From: Alistipes sp.
Lineage (GTDB): Bacteria; Bacteroidota; Bacteroidia; Bacteroidales; Rikenellaceae
NCBI GenBank assembly: GCA_017630455.1
Contig: JAGBVG010000084.1
Span: 40,836 to 104,835, forward strand
Direction: 5' to 3'
Length of the DNA stretch: 64,000 nt
Below, in pieces: positions 26,651 through 36,390 of the stretch; the first letter of the stretch is position 1; each line of letters opens with the position of its first letter. A program made the translations under genes and the position numbers. The notes under the pieces were generated by a model. It had not been told where the DNA came from. It searched no databases and saw nothing but the letters and a program-made list of their open reading frames with translations.

Positions 26651-27067
26651 TTAATCTTCATCGTCGTCAATAAACGCTCCGTCATCGTAGTAGAAACCCT
26701 CCATCAGAGCATCTATGTCGCGTCGCTCCTTCTTCGTAGGGCGTCCTGTGCCGCGGTCGCGGAATACGAAGATGGTCTCGTGTGGTACGTTCAGCTTATC
26801 GAGCTCCTCCTGCGGTGTGCAGTTGAGGCAGTACATAGGCACGTTCTTGGCGGGCTGGCGGCTCGACACAAGATCAAGAACCTTGTAGCTGTATGTCACT
26901 CTCTCGCGGCGCACCGAGATCATATCGCCAATCTTCACCTCGCGTGAGGGCTTGGCATAGGCGTCGTTCACCATCACGCGGTTTTGGCGTATGGCATCTG
27001 CGGCGTCGCTGCGTGTCTTGAACACTCTGATAGCCCAGAGGTATTTGTCTAATCGTATATCGCTCAT
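26651..27067 (-). CDS. S4-domain RNA-binding protein (Hsp15-like)
   Basis: 138 residues. The N-terminal S4 domain (about 3-60) reads RLDKYLWAIRVFKTRSDAADAIR and VMVNDAYAKPSREVKIGD. A basic middle (GTGRPTKKERRD) and a very acidic tail (DDGAFIDDDED) follow. Hsp15 proteins bind stalled 50S subunits carrying nascent chains. Its start overlaps the ftsW stop by 4 bases (ATGA-type coupling), so it is cotranscribed with the cell-wall cluster. Confidence 0.83.
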   Translation of the reverse strand: MSDIRLDKYLWAIRVFKTRSDAADAIRQNRVMVNDAYAKPSREVKIGDMISVRRERVTYSYKVLDLVSSRQPAKNVPMYCLNCTPQEELDKLNVPHETIFVFRDRGTGRPTKKERRDIDALMEGFYYDDGAFIDDDED

Positions 27068-28302
27068 AACTTGTTGTTTGTCTTAATGTATGGCATTCTG
27101 CTGACGCTGAGGATCATACCCAGGGCCATCGACATCGAAAGTAGCGACGATCCTCCGCGCGATATCAGTGGCAGCGTCTGTCCCGTCTCGGGGAATATGT
27201 TTACCTGCACCACAATGTGAAGCATCGCCTGAGTGGTGATCAGCAGTCCGAGTCCTGCGGCCATAAGCGTCGGGAATGCCGTGACACACCGCCTGCAGAT
27301 CTCTATCGAGCGGAAGGTGATCCATAGGTAGAGCAGCATAAGCATTATGGCGGCTATAGCGCCATACTCCGATGCGAAGAAGGCAAAGGCGTAGTCACTC
27401 TCGGGGTGTATGACCACAGCTCGCGAGGTGCTGTGTCCCGCACCCTCACCCGTGAGACCTCCGTTGTGTATGGCAATCATAGCTCGTTGTGTGTCCGAGA
27501 GCTCGTAGACATAATCTCTGCGGCTGTCGGTCGTAAGCTCCATAATCCAGCGTGTGAGGCGTGTGAAGGCCGTGTCGCCACGTCCCAGGCCTATGAGCGA
27601 TAGGAGTGTGAAGCCTACGATGGCTACAGTAGCTCCTATGCCTATGGTCTTGGCAAGCTCACGCTTAGGTACGCGACCTATGTAGAGCGTAAGCATCGAT
27701 GCCAGTCCGATGATGACTGCCGAGGAGATATGTGCCGGGGCGATAACCACACACGAGATGATCACAGGACTAAGCAGTGGCCAGGTGTTCTCCCTCAGTA
27801 TGCGCTGCTGCTTAGGCTCTTTCAGGCGCAGCGATGTGGGGAGTAGTTGCACCTTGTCGATGTTGTGTTGGCGGTCGGCCATACGCAGCGCAAGCATAAG
27901 TATGGTCGCCACCTTGAGAAGCTCCGAGGGCTGGAACTGGAATGGACCTATAGGGAGCCATCGCGCAGCACCATTCATCGACGTACCCACGAAATAGGTG
28001 GCAATAGTGAGTAGCACGCTGCACCAGTAGAAGGCCTTTGCCCAGCGGTGATAGAAGGTGTAGTTTATCTTGTGTGTGACAAATATCACAGGCACCGACA
28101 TCACCAAAATGAGCATTATCTGCTGGCGTAGTGACTCCGTGGTTGTGAGGCTCGACGATATGTCGTATGCCATCTTTGCAGTCGACGAGTAGACCACAAG
28201 GATGGATATGACGATCAGCGCTGCGTATATGATCCACAGCGTGCGGTCGCCTTCAAGTATCGGAGTGCGCAGACTCTCTTCAGATCTCTCTTTGCCGCTC
28301 AT
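27064..28302 (-). CDS. ftsW: FtsW/RodA-type SEDS peptidoglycan polymerase
   Basis: 412 residues with about ten membrane segments. SEDS signatures include PFQFQPSELLKVATIL and, toward the C-terminus, HPESDYAFAFFASEYG and FPETGQTLPLISRGGSSL. It polymerises lipid II glycan chains at the septum with the partner transpeptidase at 32439. Position between murD and the S4 gene in the cluster favours FtsW over RodA. murG, normally the next gene, is absent. Confidence 0.92.
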   Translation of the reverse strand: MSGKERSEESLRTPILEGDRTLWIIYAALIVISILVVYSSTAKMAYDISSSLTTTESLRQQIMLILVMSVPVIFVTHKINYTFYHRWAKAFYWCSVLLTIATYFVGTSMNGAARWLPIGPFQFQPSELLKVATILMLALRMADRQHNIDKVQLLPTSLRLKEPKQQRILRENTWPLLSPVIISCVVIAPAHISSAVIIGLASMLTLYIGRVPKRELAKTIGIGATVAIVGFTLLSLIGLGRGDTAFTRLTRWIMELTTDSRRDYVYELSDTQRAMIAIHNGGLTGEGAGHSTSRAVVIHPESDYAFAFFASEYGAIAAIMLMLLYLWITFRSIEICRRCVTAFPTLMAAGLGLLITTQAMLHIVVQVNIFPETGQTLPLISRGGSSLLSMSMALGMILSVSRMPYIKTNNKL

Positions 28303-28304
28303 CG

Positions 28305-29672
28305 TTACTTGTTTAAGATATTCTTAGCCACCCACTCCTTGAACTGTCGACCGCGATCCTCGTAGTTGCGGAAGAGGTCGAAGCTCGCGCAAGCAGGCGA
28401 GAGAAGTACGGTGTCGCCAGGTGCTGCAACGTCGCGTGCCGCAGCCATAGCCTCCTCGAGGGTGTGGCAGTCGCGGATAACGGGGATGATGCCTGCAAAG
28501 TCGCGCTTTAGCTTGGCATTATCCACACCCATACACACCAGAGCCTTCACCTTGCGGCGTGCAAACTCCTTCAACGGTGTGTAGTCGTTGCCCTTGTCCG
28601 TACCTCCAGCAATCCATACCGTAGGACGCTTCATACTCTCCAAGGCGTACCATACCGAGTCGACGTTTGTGGCCTTCGAGTCGTTGATCCACTCTATGTC
28701 ATCGTGCTTACCTGCAGGCTCGAGACGATGCTCCACAGGCGAGAAGTCATATATAGAGCGTTTGATGACCTTAGGATCTACGCCCGCAGCAAGGGTTGCC
28801 AAGGCTGCCGACATAGCATTGTAGACGTTGTGCATACCCTCGATCTTCATCTTGCGCGTGTCGATAGTCACCGACTTCTTGCCCACGGTGGCAGTGAAGG
28901 TGTGACCCTCGAGAATAGCATCGCCGTCGCCACTTGCTATGGCTGTGTTGATGGCAAACGGAAGCTGGTGCGCGCGGAGCGAGTCGTCCATCTCCGTGAG
29001 CATCTGCTGCGTAGTAGGGTCATCGGCCGAGAAGATGAAGTAGTCGGCCGTAGTCTGATTCTGCGTGATACGCATCTTGGAGCGGGCATAATTCTCGAGT
29101 TTGTAGTCGTAGCGGTCGAGGTGGTCGGGTGTGATGTTGGTGAGCACGCCGATATCGGCCTTGAACTTATAGCATCCATCGAGCTGGAACGAACTAAGCT
29201 CCAGCACGTGCCAGAAGTATTTATCTGTAGCCACCGAGTAGGCGAAGCTCTCGCCGATGTTACCACCGAGCGACACCTTGCGACCCGCGTCGGTCATAAT
29301 CTTATAGATGAGCGAGGTTGTGGTGGTCTTGCCATTCGAGCCTGTGATGCAGATGGTCTTGGCAACGCCCTTATATCGTGCTGCGAACTCTATCTCCGAA
29401 ATCACAGGGATGCCACGCTCGCGGATCTTCTGAACCATAGGGGCAGTGTCGGGGATGCCTGGAGACTTGATAACCTCCTGAGCATCGAGGATACGCTCCT
29501 CGGTGTGCTGTCCCTCCTCATACTCCACACTCCACTCATCGAGGCGCGCCTTGAACTTATCGGCAATCTTGCCCATATCCGAGAGGAATACATCGAAACC
29601 CTTTTTCTTTGCAAGGATGGCTGAGCCGTAGCCCGAGATACCGCCACCCAAAACTGCTATCTTACGTTTCAT
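28305..29672 (-). CDS. murD: UDP-N-acetylmuramoylalanine-D-glutamate ligase
   Basis: 455 residues. An N-terminal Rossmann-like domain (VLGGGISGYGSAILAKKKG), the ATP-binding loop TGSNGKTTTTS, the family NITPDHLDRYDY, and a C-terminal ligase domain (EWINDSKATNVDSVWYAL). It adds D-Glu to UDP-MurNAc-Ala in the cytoplasm. It lies 2 bases after ftsW's start side in the operon and 16 bases after mraY. Confidence 0.96.
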   Translation of the reverse strand: MKRKIAVLGGGISGYGSAILAKKKGFDVFLSDMGKIADKFKARLDEWSVEYEEGQHTEERILDAQEVIKSPGIPDTAPMVQKIRERGIPVISEIEFAARYKGVAKTICITGSNGKTTTTSLIYKIMTDAGRKVSLGGNIGESFAYSVATDKYFWHVLELSSFQLDGCYKFKADIGVLTNITPDHLDRYDYKLENYARSKMRITQNQTTADYFIFSADDPTTQQMLTEMDDSLRAHQLPFAINTAIASGDGDAILEGHTFTATVGKKSVTIDTRKMKIEGMHNVYNAMSAALATLAAGVDPKVIKRSIYDFSPVEHRLEPAGKHDDIEWINDSKATNVDSVWYALESMKRPTVWIAGGTDKGNDYTPLKEFARRKVKALVCMGVDNAKLKRDFAGIIPVIRDCHTLEEAMAAARDVAAPGDTVLLSPACASFDLFRNYEDRGRQFKEWVAKNILNK

Positions 29673-29688
29673 ATCGAGTGAGTTTTTG

Positions 29689-30936
29689 TTACTGAATCTT
29701 AAGTGTTATAAGTGTCATCGCTGCCATTAGCAACGAGATGATGAAGAATCGCATCATAATCTTGGTCTCGAAGAGCCCCTTCTTCTGGTAGTGGTGGTGG
29801 AGAGGCGACATTAGGAATATGCGTCGTCCCTCGCCATACTTCCTCTTCGTATATTTGAAATATCCCACCTGAAGCATCACCGAGAGGGCCTCGACGAGGA
29901 ATACTCCGCAGAGGAGTGGCAGAAGCAGCTCCTTGCGAATACATAGCGCGAAGACCGCGATGATACCTCCGATGGTGAGCGAGCCAGTGTCGCCCATAAA
30001 AATCTGCGCTGGGAAAGAGTTGTACCACAAGAAGCCGATCAACGCTCCCGCAAATGCAGCAGCAAAGATTATCAGCTCGCCGCTATGGGGGATATACATA
30101 ATGTTGAGGTAGTCGGAGTAGATGATATGTCCCGAGAGGTAGGCGAGGATACCCAGCACCAGGACTATAGGCACGGATACTCCCGTGAGGAGTCCGTCGA
30201 TGCCATCCGTGAGGTTTGCTCCATTCGACACCGCGGTGATAACGAATATCGCAACGATGATATAGAGCAGCCACGCGAGGGTGTCGTTGCCGCCGGTGAA
30301 GAACTTATAGTCGAGCATCGTATCCTTGAGGAACGGAATCGAGGTCTTGGTGGTTTTCTCAGGAGTGGTACTGATAACCTGCTTCTCGATGTAGCTGCTC
30401 ACAACCTCGCCAGTCTGCACATCGGTGATGTTGTAGCGTGTGGTCTCAAAGTTCTTCTCGTGGATCACGATATCCTCCGAGAGCCACATCGTAGTACCCA
30501 CGATGATGCCTAAGCCCACCTGTCCCACAATCTTGAAACGTCCGTTGAGACCCTCCTTGTTGTGGCGGAAGACCTTGATATAGTCGTCGAGGCCGCCGAT
30601 GAAGCCGAGCCACAGCGTGGAGATGAGCATAAGCTGGATGTATACGTTGTGGAGATCACCGAAGAGGAGCACGGGGATTATCACCGCGAGGATGATGATT
30701 ATGCCACCCATCGTAGGTGTGCCCTTCTTTTGCAGCTGTCCCTCGAGGCCGAGGTCGCGGATATCCTCGCCAATCTGCTTGCGCTTGAGCATACGTATGA
30801 TGCGCTTGCCAAAGACTATGGCTATTAGCAGCGAGAGTATGATGGCTGCGGCGGAGCGCACCGAGATATACTCGCCGACACGCATTCCAGGGAGGTCGGT
30901 GTTCTGGTTGAGGTATTCAAAAAGTGTATATAGCAT
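29689..30936 (-). CDS. mraY: Phospho-N-acetylmuramoyl-pentapeptide transferase
   Basis: 415 residues, an integral membrane enzyme making lipid I from UDP-MurNAc-pentapeptide and undecaprenyl phosphate. Signature segments are GTPTMGGI near residue 73, LTDGIDGL (aspartate site) near 242-249, and FMGDTGSL. An additional extramembrane segment of about 60 residues (around 155-215) makes the protein longer than the E. coli enzyme (360); I recall this insertion as common in Bacteroidota. Ends with [10 protein letters not shown]. Confidence 0.96.
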   Translation of the reverse strand: MLYTLFEYLNQNTDLPGMRVGEYISVRSAAAIILSLLIAIVFGKRIIRMLKRKQIGEDIRDLGLEGQLQKKGTPTMGGIIIILAVIIPVLLFGDLHNVYIQLMLISTLWLGFIGGLDDYIKVFRHNKEGLNGRFKIVGQVGLGIIVGTTMWLSEDIVIHEKNFETTRYNITDVQTGEVVSSYIEKQVISTTPEKTTKTSIPFLKDTMLDYKFFTGGNDTLAWLLYIIVAIFVITAVSNGANLTDGIDGLLTGVSVPIVLVLGILAYLSGHIIYSDYLNIMYIPHSGELIIFAAAFAGALIGFLWYNSFPAQIFMGDTGSLTIGGIIAVFALCIRKELLLPLLCGVFLVEALSVMLQVGYFKYTKRKYGEGRRIFLMSPLHHHYQKKGLFETKIMMRFFIISLLMAAMTLITLKIQ

Positions 30937-30966
30937 TGTGAGTTAGTTTATTCGTGAGTTTGTGAA

Positions 30967-32427
30967 TTAGTTGTTGTGTGTCGCTTCAAAGGCGTTGCGC
31001 ACCTCCTCGCGGTCGTCGAAGTGGTGCTTCTGGGTGCCGATAATCTGGTAATCCTCGTGACCCTTGCCCGCGATAAGGATTATATCTCCTGCGTGTGCAA
31101 GCATCGCGGCGGTGCGTATAGCCTCCCTGCGGTCGGTGATGCGGAGATAGTTCTTTGCCGAGCCTACGCCAGCTACCACATCGTCCAAGATCGCTTCGGG
31201 CGACTCGGTGCGAGGATTGTCGGAGGTGAATATCGCCGTTGTGGCATACTTCACGGCTATGGCAGCCATCTCGGGGCGTTTGGTCTTGTCGCGATCGCCA
31301 CCGCAGCCGCATACCACAAAGAGACGCTGCTCGTCGCGACGCCCCTCCTCGATGGTCTGAAGCACATTCTCCAAGGCATCGGGTGTATGTGCATAATCTA
31401 CGATGGCTATGGCGCGATCCTCGGCGATGATGGTCTCGAAGCGGCCCGCTACGGGTGTGAGCTCGGAGAGTGTTGTGAGGACCTCCAATTTGTCGATGCC
31501 GAGCAGTGTCGCAGCGGCATATACCGTGGTGAGGTTATAGGCGTTGAAGCCTCCTGTGAACTTCACCCACACCTCCTGATTATCGATGTGAAGAAGCATA
31601 CTGTCGGGGAGCATCTCCACAATCTTGGTGCGGAAGTCGGCCATAGAGCGCAACGAGAGGCGGTAGTGCTTGGCATTGCAGTTTTGAAGCATCACCTCGC
31701 CATTGCGGTCGTCGATATTCACCACCGCCCACGCATCCTTGCCCAAAGCATCGAAGAACGACTTTTTCGCACGGATATACTCCTTGTAGGTGCCGTGGTA
31801 GTCGAGGTGGTCGTGCGTGAGGTTGCTAAAGAGCGCACCCGCGAAGTGCAAACCTTCGATGCGATGCTGTGCCGCGGCGTGTGACGACACCTCCATAAAG
31901 CAGTAGTCGCAACCCTCATCGACCATCTCGCGCATCATCTGGTTGAGGCGAATAGAGTCGGGGGTGGTGTGCGTAGAGGCTACGCTACGTTGTGCGATGC
32001 GGTATACAACTGTCGAGATAAGACCTGCCTTATAGCCCATTGTCATAAACATATCGTAGAGGAGCGTTGCGGTAGTGGTCTTGCCATTAGTACCCGTAAC
32101 ACCCACAAGGCGCAACTCTCGTGAGGGGTGGTCATAAAATGCTGCAGCCATCTGTGCCATAGCGATATTCGTATCTTCAACCGCGATATAGCTGATGCCC
32201 TCCACGCGATTCTCCGGCATACGCTCGCAGACAATAGCCGTAGCACCGCGCTCCACAGCCGAAGATATATAGTTGTGACCATCGCTCTGCGTGCCACGAA
32301 CGGCAAAGAAGCACGCTCCTGCCTCCACAGCGCGAGAGTCGTAGGTGAGAGAACCGATAATGGGGTTTGTGGGGTTCTCTATCTCTAACGCTCGAACATT
32401 GTCGAGCAAATCCTGAAGTCGTTTCAT
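30967..32427 (-). CDS. murE: UDP-N-acetylmuramyl-tripeptide synthetase
   Basis: 486 residues. ATP-binding loop TGTNGKTTTATL, the SSHAAAQHR segment, and NLTHDHLDYHGT. The third-residue specificity motif near the C-terminus reads DNPRTESPEAIL, where DNPR is the form linked with meso-diaminopimelate (known for the family). So the peptidoglycan probably carries DAP. 30 bases after it comes mraY; 11 bases before it is the PBP gene. Confidence 0.95.
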   Translation of the reverse strand: MKRLQDLLDNVRALEIENPTNPIIGSLTYDSRAVEAGACFFAVRGTQSDGHNYISSAVERGATAIVCERMPENRVEGISYIAVEDTNIAMAQMAAAFYDHPSRELRLVGVTGTNGKTTTATLLYDMFMTMGYKAGLISTVVYRIAQRSVASTHTTPDSIRLNQMMREMVDEGCDYCFMEVSSHAAAQHRIEGLHFAGALFSNLTHDHLDYHGTYKEYIRAKKSFFDALGKDAWAVVNIDDRNGEVMLQNCNAKHYRLSLRSMADFRTKIVEMLPDSMLLHIDNQEVWVKFTGGFNAYNLTTVYAAATLLGIDKLEVLTTLSELTPVAGRFETIIAEDRAIAIVDYAHTPDALENVLQTIEEGRRDEQRLFVVCGCGGDRDKTKRPEMAAIAVKYATTAIFTSDNPRTESPEAILDDVVAGVGSAKNYLRITDRREAIRTAAMLAHAGDIILIAGKGHEDYQIIGTQKHHFDDREEVRNAFEATHNN

Positions 32428-32438
32428 AATCGTTATCT

Positions 32439-34793
32439 CTATCTCTCCAATAGGAGTTCTATTTTCATATTTTCCGAAATACCTCGTCCCGGCGCGAGGC
32501 TCTGGCTCTTGACGCGGCCGCTGCCACGGTGTGATACCTTGAGGCCTGCCTGCTCGAGGATGTATAGCGCATCGCTGAGACCCATACCGCGTACATCGGG
32601 AACCTTGCCGCTTTCGATCTTTAGGCCCGAGATCTTCACCTCCTGCTCCTCCACCACGACGCGGCTCCAGCTCTCACCCTCACTGCTATCGTCGATCTTA
32701 TGTGCGAGTTTGCCGATGGTTGCCACGTGGTTCGTTTTGCCATCCTTGATCGACTCTGGGGCGTATGGCTCGGCAGCCTTGTCGATTGTGGCGTGCAGCG
32801 TAGGGTCGTTGGCGTAGATATACTCCATAATATCTGCGGCTACAGGGCCTGCGAGGTCGATACCGAAGTATGTAGGGTGGCTCGGTGTAGCCTGCTTGCA
32901 TACCGCAACCATAATCGTATACTTGGGATTCTCCTGCGGCATTGTGCATATCATCGAGCCGTAGTAGTAGTTATCCTGCTTGCCGTTTATGCCGTCGCGC
33001 ATCTGCGCCTTGTCGATGCGGCTCTCGCTGACAAACGTGCTCCACATCTGCGCCGTACCGGTCTTGCAGCCAAAAGGCACGGCCAAATCCCTGAAGTAGC
33101 GGTCGGAACGCTCTGCTGCTGCGGCGAGGCAGCTATCCAGAAGCGCAAGGGTCTTGTTGGAGCACATCTTGTCGATGAGCGTAACCACAGGTGTATACTC
33201 CACCACTTCGCCGTCGCGCTCTATGCGATCCACAAAGCGGGGAGCTACCATACGTCCCTCGTTTGCCACGCCGTTGTAGAACGTGAGCATATGGATAGGC
33301 GGAACATCCAACTCGTAGCCGTATGCCATACGTGGTAGACGCGAGCTGGTGCTACCGCGCTTGTTCCACTCTGGAGTGTCAGCCATAGGGAGCTTGCCCT
33401 TACGCTCGCCATACGCCTCGAGACCTATGTAGTCGTTGAAGCGGAGCTTGGCGAGGAAGTCGGTATACTCCTTGGGGTTATCCTTGAATCTCTCGTAGAT
33501 GGCCTTGGCAAAATAGACATTCGAGGAGTGTGCGAAGCCATCCTTGAGTGTTACGTTGCCGTCGCTATCTTTGCCTGCTGCGTCGTGCGAATCTTCGATC
33601 TTCGCAGCACCAATCTTCACAGGGTGGTTGGGGCGCGAGTGCTCGGTATTGACGGTGGTGTAGAGGTCGTAGCCACCAATCTCGAGGAGTGCCATTGCCG
33701 AGGCGAGCTTCATAGTCGAGCCGGGGCTTATGGCGGTGCTGAGGGCGTGGTTGTTCACACGCTCGCTATATGTCGTACCACGCTCCGCGCCCGAGCCGAG
33801 GCTCACGATACAGAGCATATTTCCGCTCTTTACCTCCATCACCATTGCCACACCAAACGAGCCATTCTGGCGGCGAAGCATAGTGTCGAGGCGTGCGTGT
33901 GCCATACGCTGCAGCCCCGCGTCGATGGTGGTGATGATATTTGCGCCATTCTCCACAGGGCGGTTCTTCTTATCCGCCACACGTGTCCAGAAGCCGTGGG
34001 CTATCCACTGCTCCTTGCTGCATCCGTTCCTACCTGCGAGGTGGTCGTTGAAAAGACCCTCGAGACCTGTGCCAGGAACCTTCTTGCCATCAACAACGAT
34101 GGTGTCGTAGCGACCAATGGTCTGGCGAGCTATATCGCCCGAAGGGTAGAGACGCTTGTCGCCAGCCTGTGTCTTGTACACATAGCCTATGTTGCCGTTG
34201 AAGATAGGGTAGTTACGCTTCATCATATTCCATTCGTCGATGGTTATGGTGCGCGGAAGGATCTTGTAGGCGCGGCGTTTCTTCTCCTTGCGATTCCACT
34301 CCTTGGCAAACATCTTGCGATACTCCGCCTCGGAGATATATTTATAGCCATTCTCCTCGGCATCGGCCTTGGAGAAGTGGGCAGCCAAGAGACGTGATAG
34401 GGCGTCGGTGTGCTTGAAGTATGCTGCGGTGTCTGCCTCGATGATTCCCTGCGACCCGAAGTCCAAGAGAATGTCGTAGCGGAGGCTCGATATGGCCAGC
34501 GGCTCACCCTCGCGCGAGAAGATTGTGCCGCGGTGTGCCTCGATGTCGCTGAAGCGGTATATGCCACTCTCCATCACTGCGGCGTTGTGGCGCACAGTGG
34601 GGCTTATGGCAATGATCCACACGAAGCTCGCGGTGACACCCAAGCCGCAGAAGATCAAAAACGCATATAGCGATTTGATGCGAGCTATGATGTCGTGGCG
34701 CGCGGTGCGCGTCCTCGGTCTCTCGCTGCTCTGTCCTCCTGCGTTTTGTTCCCCTGCGTTCTGTCCCTCTTTATGTGTTTGCTGTTCTCTCAT
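32439..34793 (-). CDS. ftsI: Class B penicillin-binding protein (FtsI/SpoVD type) with PASTA domain
   Basis: 784 residues. A cytoplasmic Arg-rich N-tail, one membrane helix (about 42-64), a PBP dimerisation domain, then a transpeptidase domain with S359-T-M-K362, S423-S-N425 and K577-T-G579. A single C-terminal PASTA domain (about 722-784; VPDVRGMGLSDALYILEQAGL) follows. It cross-links septal peptidoglycan, working with FtsW. It starts 3 bases after the ftsL-like stop. Confidence 0.94.
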   Translation of the reverse strand: MREQQTHKEGQNAGEQNAGGQSSERPRTRTARHDIIARIKSLYAFLIFCGLGVTASFVWIIAISPTVRHNAAVMESGIYRFSDIEAHRGTIFSREGEPLAISSLRYDILLDFGSQGIIEADTAAYFKHTDALSRLLAAHFSKADAEENGYKYISEAEYRKMFAKEWNRKEKKRRAYKILPRTITIDEWNMMKRNYPIFNGNIGYVYKTQAGDKRLYPSGDIARQTIGRYDTIVVDGKKVPGTGLEGLFNDHLAGRNGCSKEQWIAHGFWTRVADKKNRPVENGANIITTIDAGLQRMAHARLDTMLRRQNGSFGVAMVMEVKSGNMLCIVSLGSGAERGTTYSERVNNHALSTAISPGSTMKLASAMALLEIGGYDLYTTVNTEHSRPNHPVKIGAAKIEDSHDAAGKDSDGNVTLKDGFAHSSNVYFAKAIYERFKDNPKEYTDFLAKLRFNDYIGLEAYGERKGKLPMADTPEWNKRGSTSSRLPRMAYGYELDVPPIHMLTFYNGVANEGRMVAPRFVDRIERDGEVVEYTPVVTLIDKMCSNKTLALLDSCLAAAAERSDRYFRDLAVPFGCKTGTAQMWSTFVSESRIDKAQMRDGINGKQDNYYYGSMICTMPQENPKYTIMVAVCKQATPSHPTYFGIDLAGPVAADIMEYIYANDPTLHATIDKAAEPYAPESIKDGKTNHVATIGKLAHKIDDSSEGESWSRVVVEEQEVKISGLKIESGKVPDVRGMGLSDALYILEQAGLKVSHRGSGRVKSQSLAPGRGISENMKIELLLER

Positions 34794-34796
34794 TGA

Positions 34797-35261
34797 TTAC
34801 TCCTTGATTCGTCTGCTGTCGTTGGTCAGGTCGATAAGCTCTATGCCGTGGTGTTTGAGGCGCGCCGTTACATCCTGCTTCGACGACAGACTGTAACGCT
34901 CCTCCTCTTTGAGCACTGCACGCTCGTGGAGTACCGAGGCATATTGCTCTCGCTGGCGGTACTCGCGACTGGCGTTGAGCGACATAAAGGTGATGAAGAT
35001 ACTGAAGAAGCACATCAGGGCTATGGCTATGAAGTAGCGGTAGTAGGCGCGGTTGCCCGTGGGGAGTATGCGTCCCGTGGTGATCATAGTCAGCGGATTG
35101 AGCCTCTCGCTCCTCTCCTCCTCGTTCTGCTCCTCGTATGCAAAGGGTGTCTCCTCCTCTGCAGCCTCATACTCCGTGTCGGTGTCGTCGACAATGACAA
35201 CCTCGCGGTGTATGCGTCGCGCCTCCTCGGTCTCAAATCTATCTCTCTCCTGGCGTGTCAT
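34797..35261 (-). CDS. FtsL-like cell-division protein
   Basis: 154 residues with an acidic cytoplasmic tail (about 1-55; TEYEAAEEETPFAYEEQNEEE), one membrane helix (about 73-93), and a periplasmic coiled-coil-like stretch (REYRQREQYASVLHERAVLKEEE). FtsL sequences are weakly conserved, so the call rests on topology and on position between rsmH and the PBP gene, where ftsL is expected. Its cytoplasmic tail is longer than that of E. coli FtsL. Confidence 0.75.
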   Translation of the reverse strand: MTRQERDRFETEEARRIHREVVIVDDTDTEYEAAEEETPFAYEEQNEEERSERLNPLTMITTGRILPTGNRAYYRYFIAIALMCFFSIFITFMSLNASREYRQREQYASVLHERAVLKEEERYSLSSKQDVTARLKHHGIELIDLTNDSRRIKE

Positions 35262-35263
35262 AG

Positions 35264-36178
35264 CTACTCTGCGATTCTCTCGGCTACGCGAAGCTTGGCA
35301 CTTCGTGAGCGTGGGTTTGTTTCAATCTCCTGGTTGGATGGTACGATGGCCTTGCGTGTTATCACCCTCAGTGGCGTTGTGGCGCGACCGAAAAAGTCCT
35401 TCTCGATGACGCCGTCGCAGTTGCCGCTGCGCATAAAGTTCTTCACGAGGCGATCCTCCAACGAGTGGTAGGACATAACGACTAAGCGACCCTCGGGATT
35501 CAGGAGCTTGAGGCTCTGCTCCAAGGCCATCTTCAGAGCCTCGATCTCGCCGTTAAGCTCTATGCGCAAAGCCTGGAAGAGCTTGGTGAGAAACTTGGCT
35601 TCATCCTTGGGTGGGGTGCAGGGCTTTACCGCCTCAACCAACTCGGCCGTGGTGGTTATAGGCTTCTCAGCGCGAGCACGCTCTATGCAGTTTGCGATCT
35701 TCCACGTGGTGTCCAACTCTCCATACTCGGCAAATATCTTCGAGAGTGCCTCGTTGGAGTAGGTGTTTACTATGTCTGCTGCTGTGCGACCGCCGCGGGT
35801 GTTCATACGCATATCCAACAGCGCGTCGCCACGGAACGAGAATCCGCGGTGCTTGGCATCGAAGTGGTGCGACGACACGCCGAGGTCGGCAAGGATGCCA
35901 TCCACCCTCTCCACTCCACGCAGACGCAACGCTCCGCGCACGAAGCGGAAGTTCGACGCCACGAAGGTGTGGCGCTTATCCTTGGGGGCGTTAGCCTCGG
36001 CATCGGGATCCTGGTCGAGGGAGTAGAGATGTCCCTCCTCGCCGAGATGTTTCAGGATCTCGCGGGTGTGTCCTCCACCTCCCATAGTGAGGTCTACGTA
36101 TATGCCATTGGGTTTGATGTCGAGAGCCGAAATACACTCGTCGAGCATCACAGGTACGTGGTATGTTTCGATGGCCAT
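35264..36178 (-). CDS. rsmH: 16S rRNA (cytosine-1402-N4)-methyltransferase
   Basis: 304 residues from ATG 36178 (MAIETYHVPVML, the usual family start); an ATG three codons upstream (36187) is possible. SAM motif DLTMGGGGHTREIL, then GILADLGVSSHHFD and VVMSYHSLEDRLVK near the C-terminus. It methylates C1402 of 16S rRNA. It is the first gene of the cell-wall cluster, but mraZ, which usually precedes it, is missing. Confidence 0.94.
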   Translation of the reverse strand: MAIETYHVPVMLDECISALDIKPNGIYVDLTMGGGGHTREILKHLGEEGHLYSLDQDPDAEANAPKDKRHTFVASNFRFVRGALRLRGVERVDGILADLGVSSHHFDAKHRGFSFRGDALLDMRMNTRGGRTAADIVNTYSNEALSKIFAEYGELDTTWKIANCIERARAEKPITTTAELVEAVKPCTPPKDEAKFLTKLFQALRIELNGEIEALKMALEQSLKLLNPEGRLVVMSYHSLEDRLVKNFMRSGNCDGVIEKDFFGRATTPLRVITRKAIVPSNQEIETNPRSRSAKLRVAERIAE

Positions 36179-36214
36179 TTTGTGCAAGGTTTTTACATAG
36201 TAAAAATAACGCCG

Positions 36215-36222
36215 CTAAGGTA
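36215..36222 (-). promoter_or_regulatory. Possible -7 box TACCTTAG of the cell-wall cluster
   Basis: The minus strand reads TACCTTAG, 7 of 8 matching TAnnTTTG, 37 bases before the rsmH ATG at 36178. Confidence 0.35.
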
Positions 36223-36308
36223 CGAATTTTATCCTAAAAATCGAAATTTTAAACCGGGGAATTATTAACATAAATTTTTCGCGGTTTTTGGGAGTGGGAG
36301 AGGTGAAT

Positions 36309-36349
36309 AAAAAAGTAAAGCGGCGAGCTTCAATCGAGGCCCGCCGCTT
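36309..36349 (-). terminator. Terminator of the ROK kinase gene
   Basis: AAGCGGCG/CGCCGCTT stem with a 16-base loop. On the minus strand it is followed by CTTTACTTTTTT. 42 bases past the stop at 36391. Confidence 0.8.
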
Positions 36350-36390
36350 AGGTGTCTTAACTATTTTGTAATATCCTTTGCGTCAAGATA

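Noticed and set aside
28704-29624. Long plus-strand open frames inside murD, murE and the PBP gene (also 30976-31884 and 33528-34397)
   Set aside because: They are mirror frames of well-identified minus-strand genes, lack recognisable domains, and follow from the codon composition of the real genes.
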